Shown one piece after another: positions 27,538-36,532 of a DNA stretch of 64,000 nt. The translations under genes and the position numbers were made by a program. The stretch spans positions 206,391-270,390 of the forward strand of contig NZ_LNBY01000012.1 of the NCBI RefSeq assembly GCF_001542855.1, in the 5' to 3' direction. The notes beneath the pieces were generated by a model. That model had not been told where the DNA came from and ran no database searches. It saw only the letters and a list, made by a program, of their open reading frames with translations. This DNA is from Erythrobacter sp. AP23 (GTDB lineage: Bacteria; Pseudomonadota; Alphaproteobacteria; Sphingomonadales; Sphingomonadaceae). The first letter of the stretch is position 1; every line of letters starts with the position of its first letter.

Positions 27538-28827
27538 ATGAGCGCTTCACTCAAACCCGGCACAACGGGCAATCGCGATCCTTTCGCCGCCTATGTCTGT
27601 GACGAGACCGCCCTCGACGTGCTGCGACCGGTGGTGATCGAACTCGGCTGGCAGCCCGAAAAGTGCAATAAGGGCGGCCTGCGCAACGCCATCCAGTCGC
27701 TTTCGGTTTCGGCAAGCCCGAACATTCTGATGGTCGACCTGTCGGAAAGCGGTGATCCGCTGAACGACATCAACGCCCTCGCAGAGGTTTGCGAACCGGG
27801 TACGGTCGTGATCGCGATCGGCCAGGTGAACGATGTTCGCCTCTACCGCGACCTCCTCGCCAGCGGCATCCACGATTACCTGTTGAAGCCGTTGTCGGCG
27901 AGCATGTTGCGCGATTCGCTCAACCAGGCGCAAGCCGTCTTCACGGCTCCGCGCGCGGGCGAGGAAGAGGGGGTCAAGCGCCACATCTCTGCGGCGGTCA
28001 TCGGCACGCGAGGCGGTGTCGGCGCATCGACGCTGGTGACTTCGCTCGCATGGCTGTTCTCGACCGAAAAGCGCATGCCGACAGCACTGCTCGATCTCGA
28101 TGTCCATTTCGGCACGGGGGCGCTCACGCTCGACCTCGAGCCGGGGCGCGGGCTTACCGACGCGATCGACAATCCAAGCCGCATCGACGGCCTGTTCATC
28201 GAACGCGCGATGATCCGCGCGAACGACAACCTATCGATCCTTTCGGCCGAAGCGCCCATCAACCATCCGCTGATGACGGATGGCGCGGCGTTCATGCAGC
28301 TGCAGGAAGAGTTCAAGCACACGTTCGAAATGACGGTGCTCGACATGCCCCGCAACATGATGATCAACTTCCCGCACCTGCTCAACGACGTGAATGTGGT
28401 CGTGCTTTCCACGGAAATGTCGCTCGCATCGGCACGCGATACGATCCGCATCCTTTCGTGGCTCAAGACCAATGCACCGCATGCGAAGGTCCTGATCGTA
28501 GCCAACAGGGTTCAGCCGGGCGTGACCGAAATCAGCAAGGCCGATTTCGAAACGTCGATCGAACGCAAGATCGATGTCACGATCCCCTTCGACCAGAAGG
28601 CGGCAGCCAACGCAGCCAAGCTGGGCAAGACCTTCGTCGATGCAAACGCCAGCTCGAAAGCAAGCGCGGCGATCAAGCAATTGTCTTCGCAGGTCATCGG
28701 TGCCGGCGACCAGGATGCCGAGGAAGCCGAAGATTCAGGCGCCAAGAAATCGCTCCTCGGCAGCTTCGATTTCAAGAACCTGCTGGCGAAAAAGAAAGAC
28801 GCACCGGTCGAGGCGGCTGCGGAATAG
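27538..28827 (+). CDS. cpaE: Pilus localisation ATPase-like protein CpaE/TadZ
   Basis: 429 aa. An N-terminal receiver-like domain (residues about 15-130; 'NILMVDLSES', 'GTVVIAIGQVNDVRLYRDLL', 'DYLLKPLS') precedes a MinD/ParA-like domain. The P-loop region is 'VIGTRGGVGASTLVTSLAW' (residues 155-173): the two lysines of the deviant Walker A motif (KGGxGKT) are Arg158 and Ala163 here, as is common in CpaE/TadZ. 'TALLDLDVHFGTGALTLDLE' supplies the switch region. CpaE places the pilus machinery at the pole. The next gene is tadB after 50 bp, where cpaF would be expected. Confidence 0.92.
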   Translation: MSASLKPGTTGNRDPFAAYVCDETALDVLRPVVIELGWQPEKCNKGGLRNAIQSLSVSASPNILMVDLSESGDPLNDINALAEVCEPGTVVIAIGQVNDVRLYRDLLASGIHDYLLKPLSASMLRDSLNQAQAVFTAPRAGEEEGVKRHISAAVIGTRGGVGASTLVTSLAWLFSTEKRMPTALLDLDVHFGTGALTLDLEPGRGLTDAIDNPSRIDGLFIERAMIRANDNLSILSAEAPINHPLMTDGAAFMQLQEEFKHTFEMTVLDMPRNMMINFPHLLNDVNVVVLSTEMSLASARDTIRILSWLKTNAPHAKVLIVANRVQPGVTEISKADFETSIERKIDVTIPFDQKAAANAAKLGKTFVDANASSKASAAIKQLSSQVIGAGDQDAEEAEDSGAKKSLLGSFDFKNLLAKKKDAPVEAAAE

Positions 28828-28877
28828 CGGTTTCTTTCACTCGCCCGGTTCCTTGAAGATATGCACGGAGAACACGC

Positions 28878-29849
28878 ATGAACATCATCCAGCTAGTGCT
28901 GTTGGCCGTCGGGGTCGTGGCCATGCTGGCGATCGTCTACGCGTTGCTGTCCGGCCCCAATGCCGCAAAGGCGAGCCAGCGCCGCCTGCAACAGGTCCGA
29001 TTTCGTCACTCCGAAAGCACCGACGCCAAGGTTGAATCGCAGTTCAAGAAGGCCATCGCCGCTCGCAAGCCAAAGGTGCACCGCGTCGCCGGTTCGGCTT
29101 CGCGCACCGAGGCGCTGGCCAACCGGCTCGACCGAACCGGCAAGGGCTGGACGCTGAGCCATTATGCTTACGCCTCTCTCGGCCTCGTGGTCGTCGTTGC
29201 ATTGCTGATGTATCTGCGCAGCGGCTCTCTGGGTCTCTCGCTCGGTGTCGGCGTGCTCGTCGGGGCGGGCCTTCCGCACTTCATCGTCGGGCATGCGATC
29301 AAGAAACGCACTGCCAACTTCAATGGGAAGTTTCCCGACGCGATCGAATTGCTGGTACGCGGATTGCGCTCGGGCCTGCCGGTCACCGAAACCCTGGCCG
29401 TCGTGGCGCAGGAAATTCCCGGCCCTGTCGGCGAGGAATTCAGGGGGATCGTCGAGCGCATCAAGATCGGCCGGACGATGGAAGAATCGCTCCAGGAAAC
29501 CGCCGACCGCCTCGGCATTCCGGAATTCAACTTCTTCTGCATCACGCTCGCCATTCAGCGCGAAACCGGCGGCAATCTCGCCGAGACGCTATCCAACCTC
29601 TCGGACGTGCTGCGCAAGCGCGCGCAGATGAAGCTCAAGATCAAGGCGATGAGTTCGGAATCGAAGGCCTCGGCCTATATCGTCGGCGCCCTGCCGTTCA
29701 TCGTGTTCACCCTGATCTGGTGGATCAATCCGACCTATATCGGTGGCTTCTTCGAAGATGACCGCCTGATCATCACCGGCCTCGGCGGCCTCGTGTGGAT
29801 GAGCATCGGCGCCTTCATCATGGCGAAGATGGTCAGCTTCGAGATCTGA
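28878..29849 (+). CDS. tadB: Tad pilus inner-membrane platform protein TadB
   Basis: 323 aa. N-terminal helix ('IIQLVLLAVGVVAMLAIVYA'), a second pair of helices ('YASLGLVVVVALLMYL'), then a T2SSF/GspF domain ('FPDAIELLVRGLRSGLPVTE', 'GRTMEESLQETADRLGIPEF', 'ETGGNLAETLSNLSDVLRKR') and a C-terminal helix pair. TadB and TadC form the membrane platform that the motor ATPase CpaF/TadA drives. ATG28878 follows 50 bp after cpaE, and tadC starts 20 bp downstream. Confidence 0.93.
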   Translation: MNIIQLVLLAVGVVAMLAIVYALLSGPNAAKASQRRLQQVRFRHSESTDAKVESQFKKAIAARKPKVHRVAGSASRTEALANRLDRTGKGWTLSHYAYASLGLVVVVALLMYLRSGSLGLSLGVGVLVGAGLPHFIVGHAIKKRTANFNGKFPDAIELLVRGLRSGLPVTETLAVVAQEIPGPVGEEFRGIVERIKIGRTMEESLQETADRLGIPEFNFFCITLAIQRETGGNLAETLSNLSDVLRKRAQMKLKIKAMSSESKASAYIVGALPFIVFTLIWWINPTYIGGFFEDDRLIITGLGGLVWMSIGAFIMAKMVSFEI

Positions 29850-29869
29850 GCTGGGGAAGGAGTAACACT

Positions 29870-30871
29870 ATGGATCCCGCAACCGGCCCCACCCTCCTCG
29901 GTTTCGACGTCTTCCTGGTCGGCTCGATCCTCGCCGGGATCGCGGCTGCCTCGGTTCTGTTCGCGATATACACCGCGGTGACGATCAAGGACCCGATGAG
30001 CAAGCGCGTCAAGGCCCTCGAAGGGCGCCGTGAAGAGCTCAAGATGGGCCTCGTCACCTCGACCGCCAAGAAGCGCCAGAGCCTGGTCCGCAAGAACGAT
30101 ACGACCGAGAAGATCAAGGACACTCTGGGCAACATGAAGGTGTTGCAACAGAGTCAGGTCGAAGTCGTCCAGCAGAAGCTCGCCCATGCAGGCATCCGCA
30201 ACAAGGAACTGGCGATCGTCATCATCGGCTTGCGCGCCGTGCTGCCGCTCCTGTTCGGCGGGCTCGTCTTTGCAGCCGTGTTCCTGCTCGATATGTTCCC
30301 CGACTGGGGCCCAATGAAGCGCAATGGCGCGCTGATGGCCGCGGTTTTCCTCGGCTACAAGGGTCCCGAACTCTATCTCGGCAACATTGCGAAGAAACGG
30401 AACGAGGCGATCCGCAAGGGCCTGCCCGATGCGCTCGACCTGCTGGTCATTTGCGCCGAGGCGGGTTTGACCGTCGATGCCGCCTTCAACCGTGTCGCCA
30501 AGGAACTGGGCCGCGCCTATCCCGAGCTGGGCGACGAGTTCGCGCTGACCGCGATCGAGCTTTCCTTCCTCAACGAACGCAAGAAGGCGTTCGACAACCT
30601 CGCCTATCGCGTCGATCTCGATGCGGTGAAGGGCGTGGTCACGACCATGATCCAGACCGAACGCTACGGCACCCCGCTGGCCAGCGCGCTGCGCGTGCTG
30701 TCGGCCGAATTCCGCAACGAGCGCATGATGCGTGCCGAGGAAAAGGCCGCGCGCCTGCCGGCGATCATGACCGTGCCACTGATCATGTTCATCCTGCCGG
30801 TGCTGTTCATCGTCATTCTGGGCCCGGCAGCCTGTTCGATCGCCGACGCTTTCAGCGGCGGGATCGGTTAA
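29870..30871 (+). CDS. tadC: Tad pilus inner-membrane platform protein TadC
   Basis: 333 aa. Paralogue of TadB with N-terminal helix ('VFLVGSILAGIAAASVLFAI'), a pair of central helices and a GspF domain with 'RKGLPDALDLLVICAEAGLT', 'FALTAIELSFLNERKKAFDN' and 'TMIQTERYGTPLASALRVL', closed by 'IMTVPLIMFILPVLFIVILG'. ATG29870 has AAGGAG 7 nt upstream. It is the last gene of the pilus operon in this window; a hairpin follows at 30901. TadE/F/G minor pilins are not present here. Confidence 0.93.
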   Translation: MDPATGPTLLGFDVFLVGSILAGIAAASVLFAIYTAVTIKDPMSKRVKALEGRREELKMGLVTSTAKKRQSLVRKNDTTEKIKDTLGNMKVLQQSQVEVVQQKLAHAGIRNKELAIVIIGLRAVLPLLFGGLVFAAVFLLDMFPDWGPMKRNGALMAAVFLGYKGPELYLGNIAKKRNEAIRKGLPDALDLLVICAEAGLTVDAAFNRVAKELGRAYPELGDEFALTAIELSFLNERKKAFDNLAYRVDLDAVKGVVTTMIQTERYGTPLASALRVLSAEFRNERMMRAEEKAARLPAIMTVPLIMFILPVLFIVILGPAACSIADAFSGGIG

Positions 30872-30900
30872 CCGAAACCTCCTGCGACGGATCGCAACCC

Positions 30901-30934
30901 AAGCCTGGTCGACTAACCCTAGTCGGCCAGGCTT
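30901..30934. terminator. Hairpin between convergent tadC and marR
   Basis: A 15-bp stem (30901-30915 with 30920-30934, one G-T wobble) closes over the 4-nt loop ACCC. The marR stop codon (30919-30921) lies in the loop and right arm. T-runs are weak on both sides, so termination efficiency is uncertain; position between convergent genes supports the call. Confidence 0.5.
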
Positions 30935-31389
30935 TCGGCGTCGAAGTCCCCCGCCTGGTCGCGCACACGCACCAGCATGTCGAGCAGGCTGGCCCGCTCC
31001 TGCTCACTGAGAACCGAGAACAGCTCGCCTTCGATCTTCATCGCCAGCGGCATGATGCCCGCATGCACCGAACGACCCTCGGCGGTCAGTTCGAGAAGGT
31101 GCGAGCGCCCGTCGCTGGCATTGGGCGAGCGTAGCACCAGCCCGCGATCCTCAAGCCGCTTGCACGCGCGATTGACCGGGACCTTGTCCATCAGGGTCTG
31201 CTGGGTCAGTTCGCGCTGAGTCAACGCGCCGTGATCGCCCAGCACAGCCATGATCCGCCACTCCGTGGTCTTGAGCGCAAAGCGCTTGCGATATTGCTCG
31301 GCGATCCGTGTCGAGACCGCATTCGAGGCGATCGAGAGCTGGTAGGGCAGGAACTCGGCAAGGCGCTGGGCAGGCTGGCGTTTCGACAT
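30919..31389 (-). CDS. MarR-family transcriptional regulator
   Basis: 156 aa winged-helix regulator. The MarR fold is visible: 'LTQRELTQQTLMDKVPVNRA' (recognition helix region), 'CKRLEDRGLVLRSPNASDGR' (wing with the D-x-R motif), 'LLELTAEGRSVHAGIMPLA' and a C-terminal dimer helix ('LSEQERASLLDMLVRVRDQ'). MarR proteins usually repress neighbouring genes and respond to small aromatic or acyl ligands. It lies 67 bp after the crotonase gene on the same strand, so it may regulate that gene; no clear operator was identified. Confidence 0.88.
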   Translation of the reverse strand: MSKRQPAQRLAEFLPYQLSIASNAVSTRIAEQYRKRFALKTTEWRIMAVLGDHGALTQRELTQQTLMDKVPVNRACKRLEDRGLVLRSPNASDGRSHLLELTAEGRSVHAGIMPLAMKIEGELFSVLSEQERASLLDMLVRVRDQAGDFDAESLAD

Positions 31390-31456
31390 GCGCTTACATT
31401 TAGATGACGCATGCAGCTTGGCAAGGCCGTTGCGAATGTAACCTTATTGCGTCGAC

Positions 31457-32326
31457 TCAACTATAGCCGGGCTCGTCCCACCAGGGATAGAAATCGGGCA
31501 TGTTCGCACTGACGGTATCGGGATAGGCGGGTGGCCGCTTTTCCAGGAAGCTGGCGATTCCCTCTTTCGCATCCTCGCTGCGGCTGAGACGATAGATCGC
31601 GCGGGAATCGATACGGTGCGCATCCATCGGATGCCCCCCTGCGCCCAGCCGCCACAGCATAGCTCGGGTCATCGCGACCGAGACGGCGGAGGTGTTGTCC
31701 GCAATCTCGCGCGCTACGCCGATTGCCGCTTCCATCAGCTCGCCCTGCGGATGGACCGAACGGACAAGACCGCGGTCGAGCGCTTCGCCGGCGCCGAAGA
31801 TCCGCCCGGTCATGCACCATTCGAGCGCCGTCTGCATGCCGACGAGGCGGGGGAGGAACCAGCTCGAGGCGGCCTCGGGCGTGATCCCGCGCCGCGCAAA
31901 GACGAAGCCGAAGCGCGCATTGTCGCTCGCAAGGCGAATGTCGAAGGGCAGCTGCATCGTCGCGCCGACGCCCACCGCCACTCCGTTGCAAGCGCCGATC
32001 AGCGGCTTCTTCGAGTTGAACAGGCGCAAGGTCAATCGCCCACCCCCGTCGCGCACTCGCTCGTCGGACAGGTCGTCGACCGGCGTAGGGTCGGAGAAGA
32101 CATGCCCGCCGCCTTCGGGCGTGAGGTCGGCGCCTGCGCAGAACGCCCTGTCGCCATGCCCTGTGACGATCACCGCGCGCACCCCGTCATCGGCATCGGT
32201 CGTATCGAGCGCATCGATGAGTTCGTCCATCATCGTGCGGGTAAAGGCGTTCATTTTTTCAGGACGGTGCAGCGTGACGGTGGCAATACCGTCGGCGATG
32301 TCGAACTCGATCTGCGTGTAGGACAT
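31457..32326 (-). CDS. Enoyl-CoA hydratase/isomerase (crotonase) family protein
   Basis: 289 aa. Crotonase-fold motifs: 'IATVTLHRPEKMNAFTRTMM', the oxyanion-hole stretch 'RAFCAGADLTPEGG', and 'KKPLIGACNGVAVGVGATMQ', followed by 'DNARFGFVFARRGITPEAAS'. The second oxyanion-hole region and the place of the catalytic Glu ('GITPEAASSWFLP') are as in crotonase-like proteins. It likely hydrates or isomerises an enoyl-CoA in fatty-acid or aromatic-acid breakdown; the exact substrate is unknown. It is followed by a MarR regulator, a pairing common for acyl-CoA catabolic genes. Confidence 0.87.
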   Translation of the reverse strand: MSYTQIEFDIADGIATVTLHRPEKMNAFTRTMMDELIDALDTTDADDGVRAVIVTGHGDRAFCAGADLTPEGGGHVFSDPTPVDDLSDERVRDGGGRLTLRLFNSKKPLIGACNGVAVGVGATMQLPFDIRLASDNARFGFVFARRGITPEAASSWFLPRLVGMQTALEWCMTGRIFGAGEALDRGLVRSVHPQGELMEAAIGVAREIADNTSAVSVAMTRAMLWRLGAGGHPMDAHRIDSRAIYRLSRSEDAKEGIASFLEKRPPAYPDTVSANMPDFYPWWDEPGYS

Positions 32327-32522
32327 GTGTTGGATATCTCCCCTCTCGTTTCATCGGGATGGAACACAAGGAACACGGTCCTGGCAAGAATTCTCCGGCC
32401 CATCGCAGGAAAATCGATCTACGCGGGATCGAGGTTTCCACTCTCGCGCCCACATCGCGATCACTACCGCATGCGTCCGTCGCCGGGAAAACGTCGCGCA
32501 AGTTGCGAGTGAGGCGAACGCC

Positions 32523-32795
32523 CTAGCGTCGGTTGCGCTCGAACAAGTCCACGAGTTCGCCGAACTTCTGCCGCTGATCCTCGGGGTCGCCACTCGCGAT
32601 CGCCTCCGCAACGCAGCAGGCCGCATGGTCCTTCAACACCTGGCTCTCGACCTTGGTAAGCGCCGACTTGATCGCCTGGATCTGCGTAAGAATGTCGATG
32701 CAATAGCGATCGTCCTCGATCATCTGCGCGACGCCGCGCACCTGACCGGCTATCCGATTGAGTCGATTGAGTTTCGCAGATTTTCCGTCCGCCAC
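32523..32795 (-). CDS. csoR: Copper-sensing repressor CsoR
   Basis: 90 aa, all-helical CsoR/RcnR family. 'KLNRLNRIAGQVRGVAQMI' is the DNA-binding helix signature. The Cu(I) ligands fit the CsoR pattern exactly: Cys32 ('DDRYCIDILTQI'), His57 and Cys61 ('KDHAACCVAEAI'), with the 25- and 4-residue spacings of M. tuberculosis CsoR; Cys60 is an extra neighbour. The start is GTG32795, with AAGGAAAG upstream; an open frame extends through the operator and is not used. It is divergent from copA, with a CsoR-type palindrome between them, so copper-relieved repression of copAB is expected. Confidence 0.9.
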   Translation of the reverse strand: MADGKSAKLNRLNRIAGQVRGVAQMIEDDRYCIDILTQIQAIKSALTKVESQVLKDHAACCVAEAIASGDPEDQRQKFGELVDLFERNRR

Positions 32796-32808
32796 TGAGT
32801 GCTTTCCT

Positions 32809-32837
32809 TTGAAATACCCCCAAGGGGTATATATAGG
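32809..32837 (+). promoter_or_regulatory. copA promoter with embedded CsoR operator
   Basis: A perfect inverted repeat ATACCCC (32814-32820), CAA, GGGGTAT (32824-32830) matches the CsoR operator class. It lies in the 17-nt spacer of a promoter with -35 TTGAAA (32809-32814) and -10 TATAGG (32832-32837) reading toward copA. A repressor bound here would block polymerase. Regulation is inferred from sequence. Confidence 0.75.
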
Positions 32838-32878
32838 GCCGACCCGGACAGCAACACAAACCCACGGATAAGTCATTC

Positions 32879-34573
32879 ATGCTGGATCGTCGCCGCTTCA
32901 TCACCAGTACCGCCGGCCTTGCCGCTGCGACAAGCCTGCCGATGCCTTTATGGGCAAAAGGCGGTGTCCTTACCCACGCGACAAACGGCTTCGGCGAACT
33001 GTCTGGTCACGACATCCGCCTGTCCATCGACAATCATCATTTCACCACCGGCTCGCGCGGCGGCCATGCGATCGCAGTCAACGGGACGGTACCAGGCCCG
33101 CTCATCCGCCTGCGCGAGGGCCAGGATGTGCGCCTGCATGTCACCAACAATCTTGCGGAGGACAGCTCGATCCACTGGCACGGGCTGCTGGTTCCGTTCC
33201 AGTTCGACGGCGTTCCGGGCGTCAGCTTTCCCGGCATCAAGCCGGGCGAGACATTCACCTACGAATTCCCGATCCGTCAGGCGGGCACCTATTGGTGGCA
33301 TTCGCATTCCGGGCTGCAGGAACAGGCCGGACACTATGGCCCGATCATCATCGAAAGCACCGAGCCCGATCCGCGCTACGACCGCGATTACGTGGTCCTG
33401 CTGAGCGAGTTCACGCCGCTCCACCCGCATGAGATCATGCGCAAGCTCAAAGTGGGCGAGCATTACTTCAACCGCCAGATGCTGACCGCAACCGAGGGCG
33501 AGATGTCCGGAGAAATGCGCCGCACCTGGAGCAGGATGCGGATGAACCCGCGCGATATCTCCGACGTAACCGGGGCGACCTACACCTTCCTCATCAACGG
33601 TCACGGTCCGGCAGACGATCTCCAGCTGGCCTTCCAGCCCGGCGAGCGCGTGCGCCTGCGGGTCATCAACGGCTCGGCGATGACATTCTTCAACGTCCGC
33701 ATTCCCGGCGTCCCGATGACGGTTATCCAAGCCGACGGGATGGATGTTGCCGAGGTCGAGGTCGACGAATTTCAGATCGGTGTCGCCGAGACTTACGACG
33801 TCATCGTCGCACCGCTAGCGGGCAGCCATGCCATCGTGGCGGAAGCGATGGATCGCAGCGGCATGGGCGTCGCCAGCCTGACCAGCCATGCGGGCCATAT
33901 CGCGACGCCCCCGCCTTTGCGCGAGCCCGTGACGCTCTCCATGACCGACATGGGGATGATGGATCACGCTGCCATGGGCCACGATATGGGCGACATGGAG
34001 ATGGATCACTCGATGCGCGACACCTCGCTCCTGCCCGCCGACGTGAAGGTCGGCCCCGGTCTCGACATGGTCGCGCCCAGCCCATCCGACCGGATGGATT
34101 TCCCCGGCCTCGGGCTCGACAAGGTGTCGCATCGCGTCCTGCGTTATACCGACCTCAAGGCAAAGCGGATGAACCCGCATCGCACGGTCGAGCGCGAGCT
34201 GGAAATCCATCTCACCGGGAACATGGAACGCTATATGTGGGGCTTCGACGGCAAGAAATTCACTGCCGTCACCGACGACCCGATCCGCTTCGGTTACGAC
34301 GAGCGCGTGCGGGTGAAGCTCGTCAACCAGACCATGATGGCGCACCCGATCCACCTGCACGGGCATTTCTTCGAGCTGGTGAACGGCGCCGATCACATGC
34401 ACCAGCCGCTCAAGCATACGCTGGTCGTGCAGCCCGGCGGAACGGCGACATTCGACCTGACCGCCAACGAACCGGGCGACTGGGCCTTCCACTGCCACCT
34501 GCTCTACCACATGCATGCGGGCATGATGCAGGTTGTCACCGTGCGGCCCTTCCCCGCCGGGGAGAATGCGTGA
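32879..34573 (+). CDS. copA: Periplasmic multicopper oxidase CopA
   Basis: 564 aa. A twin-arginine signal 'DRRRFITSTAGLAAATSLP' routes the folded enzyme through Tat, whose subunits are encoded at 11366-12851. Cupredoxin-domain copper motifs: 'HWHG' (99-102), 'HSHSG' (141-145), 'HPIHLHGHF' (489-497) and 'HCHLLYHMHAGM' (538-549). A Met/His-rich loop at residues 355-379 ('MTDMGMMDHAAMGHDMGDME') is typical of CopA and binds Cu(I). It oxidises Cu(I) to the less toxic Cu(II) in the periplasm. ATG32879; copB starts on the stop codon (TGATG). Repressed by CsoR, by inference. Confidence 0.93.
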   Translation: MLDRRRFITSTAGLAAATSLPMPLWAKGGVLTHATNGFGELSGHDIRLSIDNHHFTTGSRGGHAIAVNGTVPGPLIRLREGQDVRLHVTNNLAEDSSIHWHGLLVPFQFDGVPGVSFPGIKPGETFTYEFPIRQAGTYWWHSHSGLQEQAGHYGPIIIESTEPDPRYDRDYVVLLSEFTPLHPHEIMRKLKVGEHYFNRQMLTATEGEMSGEMRRTWSRMRMNPRDISDVTGATYTFLINGHGPADDLQLAFQPGERVRLRVINGSAMTFFNVRIPGVPMTVIQADGMDVAEVEVDEFQIGVAETYDVIVAPLAGSHAIVAEAMDRSGMGVASLTSHAGHIATPPPLREPVTLSMTDMGMMDHAAMGHDMGDMEMDHSMRDTSLLPADVKVGPGLDMVAPSPSDRMDFPGLGLDKVSHRVLRYTDLKAKRMNPHRTVERELEIHLTGNMERYMWGFDGKKFTAVTDDPIRFGYDERVRVKLVNQTMMAHPIHLHGHFFELVNGADHMHQPLKHTLVVQPGGTATFDLTANEPGDWAFHCHLLYHMHAGMMQVVTVRPFPAGENA

Positions 34574-35637
34574 TGCGCAGCGCAGCTTTCGTGATGGCCG
34601 CTCTCGCCGCCCCGCTGTCCGCGCAGCAGCACTCCCACCAATCGGCCCATCCCACGCCTGATCCCGCTCCGGTCGATCACTGCGCGATGGGCCATCTGCC
34701 CCCGGAAAAATGCCCGCCGAAGGCTGAGAGCGAAGGGCAAGCAGCGCCGGATCATTCCGCGATGGACCATGCGGCCAAGGACCATTCGCAGATGGGTCAC
34801 GAGGCTCCGGCAAATTCGTCCCAGGACCCCATGGACCATTCCGCCCATGGCGCGGCCGACGACAAGTCGGCCCCCGGTGCGGCGCCCGAATCGGCGCTAC
34901 CGCCCCGCGCGCTCGAAGGGCCTCGCCATGCCGCCGATCTCGTCTGGGGCGAAGACGCGATGGCGCCCGCGCGCCGCCAGCTCGCCGAAGAAAACGGCGG
35001 CATGCAGACCGGCATGGTACTGGTCGAGCGGCTCGAGGCGCGACTCGGCACCGAGAGCGGTAGCGAAGACGGCTATCTGTGGGACGCGCAGGCCTGGTAT
35101 GGCGGCGACCTCGACCGGCTGGTGATCAAGACCGAGGGCGAAGGCGAATTCGGCGGCTCAGTTGAAGATGCCGAAGTTCAAGCGCTTTACAGCCGGGCGA
35201 TCGGCCCCTTCTTCGACCTGCAGGCCGGGGTTCGACTTGATGTCGAGCCCGAATCGCGCACGCATGCTGTCATCGGCATGCAGGGCCTCGCGCCCTACAT
35301 GTTTCATGTCGATGGTGCGCTGTTCCTCTCCGACCGCGGCGATCTCACCGCGCGTATCGAGGGCGAATACGACCAGAAGATCACCCAGCGTCTGATCCTC
35401 CAACCGCGAATCGAGGCCGAGTTTTCCGCGCAGGATATTGCCGAGCGGGAAATCGGCGCCGGTATCACCAAGATCGAGCCCGGGATTCGACTGCGCTATG
35501 AGATCGTGCGTGAATTCGCGCCCTACGTGGGGCTCGAATACGAAGCCAAGCTTGGCCAGACGGCGGACATAGCAAAGGCCGCCGGGAAGGATCCCGACGG
35601 CCTCAAGGTTCTCTTCGGCCTGAGGGCCTGGTTCTGA
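34573..35637 (+). CDS. copB: Copper resistance outer-membrane protein CopB
   Basis: 354 aa. A short signal ('MRSAAFVMAALAAPLSAQ') precedes a Met/His-rich region to about residue 95 with repeats of D-H-S/C-x-M-x-H ('DHCAMGH', 'DHSAMDHAAKDHSQMGH', 'MDHSAH'), which should bind copper. The rest is the CopB beta-barrel domain: 'ADLVWGEDAMAPARRQLAEE', 'YLWDAQAWYGGDLDRLVIKT', 'YSRAIGPFFDLQAGVRLD' and the terminal 'GLEYEAKLGQTADIA..LKVLFGLRAWF'. CopB acts with CopA in periplasmic copper sequestration. The start ATG shares its A with the copA stop. Confidence 0.92.
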   Translation: MRSAAFVMAALAAPLSAQQHSHQSAHPTPDPAPVDHCAMGHLPPEKCPPKAESEGQAAPDHSAMDHAAKDHSQMGHEAPANSSQDPMDHSAHGAADDKSAPGAAPESALPPRALEGPRHAADLVWGEDAMAPARRQLAEENGGMQTGMVLVERLEARLGTESGSEDGYLWDAQAWYGGDLDRLVIKTEGEGEFGGSVEDAEVQALYSRAIGPFFDLQAGVRLDVEPESRTHAVIGMQGLAPYMFHVDGALFLSDRGDLTARIEGEYDQKITQRLILQPRIEAEFSAQDIAEREIGAGITKIEPGIRLRYEIVREFAPYVGLEYEAKLGQTADIAKAAGKDPDGLKVLFGLRAWF

Positions 35638-35641
35638 CCGC

Positions 35642-36427
<786 letters not shown>

Positions 36428-36444
36428 GAATAATCCTCTCATTT

Positions 36445-36525
36445 CGTCATCCCGCCAAACGCCGGGATCTGGTTCGGATAGGTTCGACTTCGCTGCACGA
36501 GATCCCAGCTTTTGCCGGGATGACG
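36445..36525. repeat. Palindromic intergenic repeat element
   Basis: Two 26-nt arms (36445-36470 and 36500-36525) are inverted copies matching at 23 of 26 positions, separated by 29 nt. Each arm is itself palindromic around 'CCCGGC..GCTGGGA'-type halves, starting CGTCATCCCG. This form is typical of REP-like elements dispersed in alphaproteobacterial genomes. It sits between the thiolase stop and the SDR start. Confidence 0.75.
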
Positions 36526-36532
36526 CAAAGCG

